Source: JBCCSZ01 sp039199225 (lineage in GTDB: Bacteria > Bacteroidota > Bacteroidia > Chitinophagales > Saprospiraceae). Taken from it: 11,860 nt of DNA. The DNA is taken from NCBI GenBank assembly GCA_039199225.1, contig JBCCSZ010000247.1, forward strand, positions 1-11,860, in the 5' to 3' direction. The notes under the pieces were generated by a model, which had not been told where the DNA came from, ran no database searches, and was given only the letters and a program-made list of their open reading frames with translations. Position numbers and translations under genes: made by a program. Of this stretch, positions 1-5,667 are shown piece by piece; positions within the stretch are counted from its first letter, which is position 1; each line of letters starts with the position of its first letter.

Positions 1-647
1 AAACTGGTTAGTTGCTTGTATTCTTTGGTTTGTGTGTTGTAGCGCCAAATGTCTCTAGTTACAGAGGAAGTGTGGTGTTTGCGAAAAGGGTCTTCATATC
101 CCTTGCGGTCGTGGAATACAATCAGCTGGCCATCTTGGCTGCATCGGGCATCCTGTGCTGCGGTTGTTAGCAACTGGTGAACGCGACCTCCTGCGGTCGG
201 CACTTGATACAATTCCGGCAGGGTCCCGGAGGGGAACTGCTGGTTCGTCTTTGCATCCAACCTGCTGGAAGAAAATACGATGTGATTTTGATCGGCACTA
301 AAGTCTGACGGATAATCATTGGCAGAATGATAAGTCAGCCGAGTGGCTTTTCCGCCTTCTGCTGGAAGGACAAAGACATCGTAGTTTCCATAGCGATTGG
401 AGGCAAAGGCAATCTGCTTGCCGTCCTTTGACCATACGGGCATGAACTCATGTGCATTGTGAAGCGTCAGCGGATAAGCCTTTCCACCAGCACTACTGAC
501 GCTGTACAGGTCGCCTTTGTAAGTGAAGACAATATTTTGGCCATCAGGTGAGATGGCTGGATAACGGAGCCACAATGGGTCGGCGTCTTGTGCCAGCAGT
601 TGGCTACTGGCCAATAACAAAATGATCTGAAGAAATAAGCGATTCAT
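1..647 (-). CDS. N-terminal part of a tricorn-like S41 family peptidase (partial, C-terminus beyond the left edge)
   Basis: An open frame reads leftward from an ATG at 645-647 with no stop before the window edge, giving 215 complete codons. Residues 1-20 form a signal peptide ending LLAQ, so the protein is exported. Residues 25-135 contain three PD40/TolB-like beta-propeller units, with 'AISPDG', 'VWSKDG' and 'DFSADQ' turns each followed by a hydrophobic strand and 'AGGK' or 'EGGK' loops; a further unit starts near residue 145. The stretches 'PLWLRYPAISPDG', 'FASNRYGNYDVFVLPAEGG' and 'HHTSSVTRDIW' match what I know of the large (about 1,050-1,100 residue) Bacteroidota secreted S41 peptidases, in which a propeller gates a C-terminal PDZ and S41 serine protease core. 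That core is not in the window, so protease activity is inferred. Other PD40 exported enzymes, such as some amidohydrolases, are the main alternative. It is divergent from the His-rich gene at 1089. Confidence 0.75.
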   Translation of the reverse strand, partial: MNRLFLQIILLLASSQLLAQDADPLWLRYPAISPDGQNIVFTYKGDLYSVSSAGGKAYPLTLHNAHEFMPVWSKDGKQIAFASNRYGNYDVFVLPAEGGKATRLTYHSANDYPSDFSADQNHIVFSSSRLDAKTNQQFPSGTLPELYQVPTAGGRVHQLLTTAAQDARCSQDGQLIVFHDRKGYEDPFRKHHTSSVTRDIWRYNTQTKEYKQLTS

Positions 648-1088
648 GATTTAATTTAATGTATGCTTGTTTATAAAAAGATACAGAAAACGGTATCCAC
701 TCGGTATCCTTCAAACCCCTTTTAACAGGTACATGTATTGCTAATTTTGGCCTGGGCAATGACCGCAATTGATCCCATTTTCAAGGAACCACCTGACATT
801 TAACGGGTGGAGGTATTTGAGAGGATTGAATTGAAAGCCGTTTTTTGAATGCGTTTCAGTGGGAACTAGAGGCTACTGACCATTCAATTAAATACACTGA
901 AATCATTCTGTGATTTTGGAAAATTAAGTTTTTTATGTGGTTTAATGGACATTTCTTGAATGAATGTATAAAATCATTGTGTAAATTTCACTAAAAGGCT
1001 TTATTTTGTCGTGATGAGCTAAAACTTATACGCTATTTTCTTCGTTATGTAGGTCACTGGATATGGGTTAAAAGCTCTCAGCACAAAC
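648..1088. other. Intergenic region between divergent genes, no gene recognised
   Basis: These 440 bases separate the leftward peptidase gene from the rightward His-rich gene. I found no convincing coding frame on either strand. An exact TAnnTTTG match (TAATTTTG, 742-749) has only TTTA as a possible partner, 18 nt upstream, and no gene close downstream. A weaker TAAATTTC (982-989) lies 23 nt after a TTG (956-958), about 100 nt before the His-rich gene, and could be its promoter. A short stem (789-794 with 805-810) has no T-tract. The size suggests regulatory sequence or erosion of a former gene. Confidence 0.4.
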
Positions 1089-1448
1089 TTGAATAACTGT
1101 TCCACATATCGCGTCATTACTGCTTTCTTCTTGGCAGGTATCATACTTTTTGCGGTTAGCATAAAGAGTGTACACCACATTTTTGCGCATTCCCATGATG
1201 AACACCACCATTCTGTTTGTGAGGCGGCAGACCCTTCTTGGTCGTACTACTTTCACGATGATGAACACAGTGATCACAGCTGTCATATTTGTGAGCTGCC
1301 ATTTCTGCAACTGCCCTTAGAATACTTTTCTTTTCAAGAGCAAACGATAGTACATCATACTGTTCAGCAGTTTTTGATGCCTAAAATTGTTTACTATTCT
1401 CCCTATCAACTTCCACGGTTTTTACGTGGACCACCTCTCAACTTCTAA
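1089..1448 (+). CDS. Small His-rich, Cys-containing membrane protein, putative metal binding
   Basis: A 119-residue frame with a hydrophobic segment at residues 10-28 (signal anchor or signal peptide) followed by a His/Asp-rich stretch: His clusters at 29-41 and 56-66, with C44, and a 'SCHICEL' motif (C65, H66, C68). The C-terminus has 'RGPPLNF'. A short N-terminal helix, a His cluster, a CxxC-like pair and an RGPP-type tail are typical of small uncharacterised Bacteroidota proteins, resembling the DUF2946 type, that are usually encoded beside TonB-dependent receptors or heavy-metal efflux genes. A periplasmic zinc, copper or nickel binding or sensing role is therefore plausible but not demonstrated. 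Here no receptor or efflux gene follows. The start is TTG: an in-frame TAG at 1050-1052 closes the frame upstream and there is no ATG before the hydrophobic segment. The ribosome-binding site is weak, as usual in this phylum. Confidence 0.6.
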   Translation: MNNCSTYRVITAFFLAGIILFAVSIKSVHHIFAHSHDEHHHSVCEAADPSWSYYFHDDEHSDHSCHICELPFLQLPLEYFSFQEQTIVHHTVQQFLMPKIVYYSPYQLPRFLRGPPLNF

Positions 1449-1982
1449 TTCATTCAATTCGACTGTTCGTTCTGACGAACTTAGCAATCAGACTGCGTAG
1501 ATGCATATGCGTTTTGGCATGTGGGTTTCAAGCATAAGTATTGAATACCACCCACTCAGTGAGCAAATTTTGCTAGATGATAGATAGCATCTTTTTCGCA
1601 CAACAACGTCTGCATTGCAATCGAACAATCACGCCAGTAGATGAGTGTGTCAATAGAAAATACCATGTTAGCTTTTCAAGTTGGTATGTTCATTGACAAG
1701 TGTCTCGACAGGGCATCCAGAGCGTATTGATGTACTTTCTGGTAAATCTGGCTTCACCGCCTACTCTGACCGGCGAGATTGATACTGAAATGAATTTTGT
1801 TCTAAGGATTGAATAAAGCGTTTTATACTGGCTGCAAGTCTTTGTGTTTTCGGCTTGCAGCCAATTTAAAACCTTTGATTATCCCTACTCTTCGAGTGAC
1901 TACACAACGTTTAATATCGACCTAGGTTAAAAAAATGGTCAGCCAATAGTGGCTCATTGTCATTCGATTGGTAAATTTGAAG
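1449..1982. other. Gene-poor stretch with a strong hairpin and possible coding relics
   Basis: No frame of 60 codons or more is convincing here. Two short frames lie in the same phase, separated by one TGA: an ATG-initiated 39-codon frame (1577-1696) and a GTG-initiated 38-codon frame (1700-1816) ending at TAA. The second ends in a protein-like tail (SPPTLTGEIDTEMNFVLRIE). They may be remains of one decayed gene or chance. A short inverted repeat (1465-1470 with 1475-1480) sits 17 nt after the stop of the His-rich gene but lacks a T-tract. A stronger hairpin at 1829-1863 is listed separately. Confidence 0.35.
1829..1863. other. Strong perfect hairpin without T-tract
   Basis: A 10-bp perfect stem (1829-1838 with 1854-1863, core GGCTGCAAG/CTTGCAGCC) encloses a T-rich loop, and the stem can extend inward by a G-T and a C-G pair. 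Neither strand has a T-run directly after it, so it is not a textbook intrinsic terminator. It could be a factor-assisted transcript end, a processed small RNA, or a protein binding site. It lies about 120 nt before the lipoprotein start and about 380 nt after the His-rich gene. Confidence 0.45.
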
Positions 1983-2384
1983 ATGAAAACATTTTTATCC
2001 CTTTCATGCGTGCTATTCCTGTTTCTGGCTTGCAATAATTCCTCTTCTACAGAATCTTCTTCCACAAGCCAATCATCCATTAGCCCTTCCGAACAATTGG
2101 AGTTGGATAAATTAGAAATCGAACTTGACTCAGATGTAGATGAGTTGAGATACATGTCAAATAATATTCAAATTCAAGGACGCCAACTCCTGCCAGAAGA
2201 AAACTTCTTTCTGGAAGCGGCCGATGTTATTATCACCCGCTACACCAGTTGGAAAGAGGCTTGGGAAGCTCCAGGTATTAGTGTGGCTCAGAAGCGAATA
2301 CTAAAGGACAGTTTACTCATCTTATTGGATGATGCCGATGAAGTCATAGACTTGATAGACGAGCAACCTCAAGAGTTGGAATAG
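1983..2384 (+). CDS. Small acidic lipoprotein of unknown function
   Basis: A 133-residue frame starting at ATG 1983; an in-frame TTG at 1968 adds five residues but would put 'MVNLK' before a complete signal peptide, so I prefer the ATG. Residues 1-16 are a lipoprotein signal with a 'LFLAC' lipobox (C17), predicting lipid anchoring in the outer membrane or periplasmic inner-membrane face. A Ser/Thr-rich linker (18-36) follows, then an acidic, probably helical domain (37-133) with 'EELDKLEIELDSDVDELR'-like heptads and an Asp/Glu-rich C-terminus. I do not recognise a named family. TAAATTTG at 1972-1979 matches the Bacteroidota -7 box and would make the transcript nearly leaderless, but no -33 element is correctly spaced. 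Its last 16 bases overlap the 3' end of the opposite-strand nuclease gene. Confidence 0.65.
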   Translation: MKTFLSLSCVLFLFLACNNSSSTESSSTSQSSISPSEQLELDKLEIELDSDVDELRYMSNNIQIQGRQLLPEENFFLEAADVIITRYTSWKEAWEAPGISVAQKRILKDSLLILLDDADEVIDLIDEQPQELE

Positions 2385-2992
2385 TTATTTGGCATAGCCA
2401 GTTGGCAGTTGATACCTTCCAGTGAATTCTGTCGGATGTTCATTACCTCGATTCTGCTAAACGATAAGTGATTTAGCTGAGTGGAAACAACAGCCTCCAA
2501 CTCTCCTTTGATACTTCCTGAGCTTTCGAGTACACTTTGTGCCTCTTCCAGCCACAAAACTATCCGAACTCGATCTGGATGTTGTTCAATGAGTTGCTGC
2601 GCCTGGCTCCAAAAATACCAATCCCATCGCCACCTATATCTACTTGGAAGCTGTGAAACGATCTTGTGAGCCATGGCATACCACCAGCGCCGCTTTAGGT
2701 AGCCGATAATGGTCTGGATAACCTGTAAGCTGTCTAAAATCTTGTCAGCGAAAGCTTGCCCCAATGCTGATGAATCGGGAATTAAATGCTCGGGCAGCTG
2801 CCGTTCATTCCGTCGACGATAGTTTTTGACTTCAATCAAAAAAAGCTGTTGCCCTTTGTAAATACCAATAAAATCGACGCCCTTTATACCTACACCACTC
2901 AACCATTTGTAATAGCGATGCTTGTCAAACCTCTTGACTATCCAATCAGGTGTAAAGGTAAATTGTAGGCCGCTTTCCTGTAGAGTGGGCAT
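2369..2992 (-). CDS. Orphan PD-(D/E)XK nuclease-like protein
   Basis: From the ATG at 2990-2992 the product has 207 residues. Residues 33-58 carry the core signature of the PD-(D/E)XK fold: 'KGVDF' with D40 at the end of one strand, a hairpin, then 'FLIEVKNY' with E54-x-K56, preceded by an N-terminal helix with E6. This is the metal-binding and catalytic pattern of restriction-endonuclease-like domains, so endonuclease or DNA-processing activity is likely. Residues 60-207 look helical and Trp/Arg-rich ('RWRWDWYFW') with no recognised domain. The frame is open to a TTG at 3055 that would overlap the phosphatase gene by 32 nt; I prefer the internal ATG, 31 nt after that gene's stop. No methylase or helicase partner is adjacent, so a restriction-modification system is not supported here. 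The 3' end overlaps the lipoprotein gene convergently. The fold call is fairly sure, the substrate unknown. Confidence 0.65.
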   Translation of the reverse strand: MPTLQESGLQFTFTPDWIVKRFDKHRYYKWLSGVGIKGVDFIGIYKGQQLFLIEVKNYRRRNERQLPEHLIPDSSALGQAFADKILDSLQVIQTIIGYLKRRWWYAMAHKIVSQLPSRYRWRWDWYFWSQAQQLIEQHPDRVRIVLWLEEAQSVLESSGSIKGELEAVVSTQLNHLSFSRIEVMNIRQNSLEGINCQLAMPNNYSNS

Positions 2993-3023
2993 ATGTTTAA
3001 ATGACTGAGGAATGCGTGAAATA

Positions 3024-3749
3024 TCATTTGTGCAAGCTTGGAACGAGTATGCCAACCAAGGCGCCTACCACATAGCCAGTGATGACATCGGTTGGGAAGT
3101 GTTTGCCGCCCCGCACCCTGAGATAGCCCGTTACGGCAGGAATCAAAGCGGCTGTTCCCCAGATAAAGGGCCGGGCATCACCATCGGGATGGAAATCACT
3201 GTACATCTTGGCAGTCAAAAAAGACATTGAGGCAGAGATCGAAGTGTGGCCAGAAAAATAAGACCGACGGGCATCCGCCTTCAGTTTAATATTGAACGGA
3301 ATAGCTGGATCGGGATTGTAAGCAAATGGCCGGGGTCGCTTGACAATGTTTTTAACCAAATTGGTCAGAGCCGTATTGATGACCAAGGTTTCGAGGTACA
3401 ACAATCCGAGTTGCTCCGGATAATTATTGACCCTGCTGTCCAGCAGTAAGGTTGTCGGTAAGGCAAAAGTAGACGTTAGAAACAGATCGCTGTATTTTTG
3501 GGCTCCAACCGACCACCGCCGGGTGGTAGGGCGATCAAAAGACCATACATCCTCCGCGTTGAGCTGCCGTAGACCTTCTTCATCAAAGGGCGTACATTTT
3601 TTTCCGATGATGTAAGAGATGGTCAGCACACCAATTCCACCTCCGAGCAAGGGGCCGTCGGTTTTCCAGTTGATTTCATAAGGTGATTGTCCGATGGTGA
3701 GGAAGGGAATACTCAGCAGTAGTAGTATAGAAAGCAGCTTTGAAAACAT
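3024..3749 (-). CDS. PAP2-family (type 2 phosphatidic acid phosphatase-like) membrane phosphatase
   Basis: A 241-residue protein with all three PAP2/acid-phosphatase motifs: motif 1 K133-x6-R140-P141 ('KNIVKRPRP'), motif 2 'YFSGHTS' with S166, G167 and H168, and motif 3 R211-x5-H217-x3-D221 ('RVRGGKHFPTD'). Catalysis in this family goes through a phospho-histidine on the motif 3 His. Hydrophobic segments occur near residues 1-20 (signal or anchor), 33-50, 88-103, 116-132, 170-183, 195-210 and 222-238, consistent with a membrane-embedded enzyme acting on lipid phosphates such as phosphatidate, undecaprenyl pyrophosphate or lipid A phosphates. The motifs cannot separate these substrates. The usual 'PSGH' and 'SR' are 'FSGH' and 'LR' here, common variants. 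ATG at 3747-3749 directly precedes the hydrophobic N-terminus. The nuclease-like gene follows on the same strand with 31 nt between, so the two are probably cotranscribed. Confidence 0.88.
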   Translation of the reverse strand: MFSKLLSILLLLSIPFLTIGQSPYEINWKTDGPLLGGGIGVLTISYIIGKKCTPFDEEGLRQLNAEDVWSFDRPTTRRWSVGAQKYSDLFLTSTFALPTTLLLDSRVNNYPEQLGLLYLETLVINTALTNLVKNIVKRPRPFAYNPDPAIPFNIKLKADARRSYFSGHTSISASMSFLTAKMYSDFHPDGDARPFIWGTAALIPAVTGYLRVRGGKHFPTDVITGYVVGALVGILVPSLHK

Positions 3750-3786
3750 ATTGTAGACTATAAATTTTTAGACTTTCAAACCAACT

Positions 3787-3814
3787 AAAAAAGCCATCCT
3801 TTCGAATGGCTTTT
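3787..3814 (-). terminator. Intrinsic terminator of the small basic secreted protein gene
   Basis: A 9-bp stem (3789-3797 with 3806-3814, AAAAGCCAT/ATGGCTTTT) has an 8-nt loop. Read on the minus strand it is followed by a run of six T (3792 down to 3787), partly from the stem itself. It lies 35 nt after the stop of the minus-strand gene at 3849-4166 and before the phosphatase start at 3749, so it should separate those two units. On the plus strand only four T follow, making that direction weaker. Confidence 0.75.
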
Positions 3815-3848
3815 GTAAAGATACTCTTCTTATAGGGAAAACGCGGTA

Positions 3849-4166
3849 TTATTTTCTGCTTTGGCTGTCATGCTTTTGCCGATAGATGTTCTTGTTGGCG
3901 CGGTTTTGCTTGCGATGCAGCATTGCTCTTTCTTTTGCTGTAACCCGTCCGTCGGCCTTTGCCCTCTTTTTGGAACGTTGGATGTGCGCCTGCTGGGCCT
4001 GCAATTTTGCTGTTTCTTTCTTGGTCAATGCTCCGGATTTATAGCCACTTCTAATGCGCTCTTGTTGATTCACCTGTCGGTTGGCCACCTTGGGCGTGGT
4101 TTGTGCCTGGCCGGCAAAAGCAATGGTCATAGCGAATAGTCCGAGGATGATGGCTTTGATCTTCAT
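3849..4166 (-). CDS. Small basic secreted protein conserved in Bacteroidota, function unknown
   Basis: A 105-residue protein with a signal peptide (1-22, 'AFAGQAQ' cleavage region) and a very Lys/Arg/Gln-rich mature part. The mature region contains two related helix-turn units: 'RIRSGYKSGALTKKETAKL' (38-55) and 'KRAKADGRVTAKERAML' (67-83), each with a Gly-x-Leu/Val-Thr turn followed by an acidic helix start, a pattern like 'ADGxVTxxER' helical hairpins. It ends 'QNRANKNIYRQKHD'. I recall very similar small exported proteins across Bacteroidota genomes, always hypothetical. The strong basic charge would allow binding to polyanions such as lipopolysaccharide or nucleic acid, but that is inference. 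It stands alone, with its own terminator (3787-3814), and is divergent from the epimerase gene. ATG at 4164-4166 is well placed for the signal peptide. Confidence 0.8.
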   Translation of the reverse strand: MKIKAIILGLFAMTIAFAGQAQTTPKVANRQVNQQERIRSGYKSGALTKKETAKLQAQQAHIQRSKKRAKADGRVTAKERAMLHRKQNRANKNIYRQKHDSQSRK

Positions 4167-4371
4167 GGTCGTTAGGTTTTAGGTTGTATTTCATTATTTG
4201 TTACGCCTTCTAAGACTGGCAAAATTGGCTGGGGTTTAACAGGGTATCTAAAAATATCTAGCCTTAACATATTCTTAAGTTTTTGTTTTAATGCCTCTCG
4301 GGAAAGCGGCCTGGTTTGATGTGACCATCGTTTTGTAACTTGCAGCACTTTGAAGTTTTTAAAAAAATAAT

Positions 4372-4782
4372 ATGCACAAGATTGAACACATAGGCATTGC
4401 GGTAAAAAGCCTGGAAAGCAGCAATCCCTTATATACCCGCTTGTTGGGAAGTCCTCCTTACAAAATGGAGGAGGTCGCATCGGAGCATGTAATGACTTCC
4501 TTTTTTCAAATGGGAGAATCCAAAATAGAGTTGTTAGAAGGAACAGACCCTTCTAGTCCTATTTCAAAATTTATTGAAAAGCGCGGCGAAGGAATGCACC
4601 ATGTTGCTTTTGCGGTGAAAGACATCCGGGCAGAAATGGCTCGCTTAGAGGCCGAGGGGTTCCAACTACTGAACAAAGAGCCCAAACGAGGAGCCGACAA
4701 TATGCTGGTGTGTTTCGTGCATCCAAAGACGGCCGGGGGCGTTCTGGTCGAGTTGTGCCAGCCGGTGGCCGAAGAGGGATAA
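4372..4782 (+). CDS. mce: Methylmalonyl-CoA epimerase
   Basis: A 136-residue protein of the vicinal oxygen chelate (glyoxalase) superfamily with two beta-alpha-beta-beta-beta modules. The metal ligands of methylmalonyl-CoA epimerases can be placed: H6 in 'IEHIGIAV', Q46 in 'SFFQMG', H77 in 'GMHHVAFAV' and E127 in 'LVELCQ'. The length and the phrases 'KIELLE', 'FIEKRGEGMHHVAF' and 'GVLVELCQP' fit this enzyme, which interconverts (R)- and (S)-methylmalonyl-CoA between methylmalonyl-CoA mutase and propionyl-CoA carboxylase in the cytoplasm. Neither partner enzyme is in the window, usual for Bacteroidota where these genes are scattered. ATG at 4372 follows an A-rich leader. The upstream 205-nt gap holds an inverted repeat CTTAA/TTAAG (4263-4267 with 4275-4279). 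The permease gene starts 42 nt downstream, so cotranscription is likely. Confidence 0.9.
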   Translation: MHKIEHIGIAVKSLESSNPLYTRLLGSPPYKMEEVASEHVMTSFFQMGESKIELLEGTDPSSPISKFIEKRGEGMHHVAFAVKDIRAEMARLEAEGFQLLNKEPKRGADNMLVCFVHPKTAGGVLVELCQPVAEEG

Positions 4783-4824
4783 TTATTCAGCCTTTTAATA
4801 GCTTCATGCAGAAAGCTTGACAAA

Positions 4825-5610
4825 ATGGAATGGTACTACTATTTGATTGCCATTGGAGGAGGAGCTTTGGCCGGAGTACTCAATACCCTGGCGGGAAGTG
4901 GCTCTGCGATTACACTGACCATATTGACAGAACTCATTGGCTTACCCGGTAATATGGCCAATGGTACCAATCGGGTGGGAGTGATGGCCCAAACGGCTGC
5001 TAGTACCTATGGCTTTTATACCAAAGGGCGGTTGGATTTGAACCACAGTCGGCGCTACATTATTCTCACTGTTATTGGTGCGATCGGTGGAATTTTGATG
5101 GCTATTTGGGTGAGCAATGAGCAGTTTCGGACAGTGTTTACCTATCTGATGGCTTTGATGTTGGTTGTGATTTTGGTCAAACCCAAGCGCTGGTTGATTG
5201 AGACAGATCATTCCAAGACGCTGCCCAACTGGATTGCCGTACCCGTCTTTTTGGCTTTGGGTTTTTATGGCGGTTTCATTCAAATGGGAATGGGCGTGTT
5301 CTTTTTGGCTGCTATGGTGTTGGGCGCCAGATTCAGTATCATTGACAGCAATGCTGTGAAATCGGCTGTTGTGGGGCTTTACACCATACTGGCTCTTTTG
5401 ATTTTTCAGTGGAAGGGGCTCATCGACTGGCGTGTAGGAGCTATATTGGCCATTGGGCAAACGGCAGGTGGTTGGTTTACGGCGCGTTATGCTTCAGAGA
5501 ACGATGGAGCTAAAAAGTGGGCTTATCGATTGTTGCTGGCTGTTGTGGTTATGGCTGTCGTAAAACTCATGGGTATTGATGGTTGGGTCGCAGCTTTATG
5601 GGAGGATTGA
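4825..5610 (+). CDS. TauE/SafE-family (DUF81) membrane permease, putative anion exporter
   Basis: A 261-residue hydrophobic protein with about eight membrane segments (near 5-25, 28-42, 78-96, 103-118, 136-151, 155-168, 177-194 and 234-250). Each half carries the family's glycine-rich signature: 'GALAGVLNTLAGSGSAI' (13-29) followed by 'MANGTNRVGV' (44-53), and 'LGFYGGFIQMGMGVFF' (145-160). These are diagnostic of TauE/SafE proteins, which include exporters of sulfite, sulfoacetate and related small organic or sulfur anions across the inner membrane. The substrate here cannot be told. No sulfur metabolism gene is nearby; the neighbours are the epimerase (42 nt upstream) and the helicase-nuclease (57 nt downstream). 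Length is normal and the ATG is clear. Confidence 0.88.
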   Translation: MEWYYYLIAIGGGALAGVLNTLAGSGSAITLTILTELIGLPGNMANGTNRVGVMAQTAASTYGFYTKGRLDLNHSRRYIILTVIGAIGGILMAIWVSNEQFRTVFTYLMALMLVVILVKPKRWLIETDHSKTLPNWIAVPVFLALGFYGGFIQMGMGVFFLAAMVLGARFSIIDSNAVKSAVVGLYTILALLIFQWKGLIDWRVGAILAIGQTAGGWFTARYASENDGAKKWAYRLLLAVVVMAVVKLMGIDGWVAALWED

Positions 5611-5667
5611 AATACTTTTAAGATAGCAGAATGCTGCTATCTTTGAACACAATATAACTGAACTTTC
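5607..5667 (+). promoter_or_regulatory. Inverted repeat overlapping a putative promoter of the helicase-nuclease gene
   Basis: A perfect 10-bp inverted repeat (5620-5629 with 5634-5643, AAGATAGCAG/CTGCTATCTT) has only four bases between arms. Its right arm overlaps TATCTTTG (5638-5645), an exact match to the Bacteroidota -7 box TAnnTTTG, 22 nt before the helicase ATG at 5668. A -33 element is poor: TTTTA starts 22 nt upstream of the box, and the only TTG (5607-5609) is 28 nt away. As RNA the hairpin is followed by only three T, so it would be a weak terminator for the permease gene. An operator or dual terminator/promoter role is inferred. Confidence 0.45.

Noticed and set aside
742..749. TAATTTTG promoter box in the left intergenic region
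   Set aside because: An exact -7 match, but the -33 partner is poor and no gene lies within 300 nt downstream; chance matches are expected in AT-rich spacer.
1575..1596. Short stem (1575-1579 with 1588-1592) followed by five T
   Set aside because: Only 5 bp with an 8-nt loop; too weak to call a terminator.
2369..3055. Longer nuclease start at TTG 3055
   Set aside because: It would overlap the phosphatase coding end and adds 21 residues without features, while an ATG at 2990-2992 lies just before the N-terminal helix.
4172..4480. A 102-codon minus-strand frame spanning the divergent promoter region
   Set aside because: It overlaps the start of the epimerase gene antisense and has no protein-like features.
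4942..5460. A 172-codon minus-strand frame
   Set aside because: It is fully antisense to the clearly identified TauE/SafE permease, with His/Gln/Asn-rich composition typical of a shadow frame.
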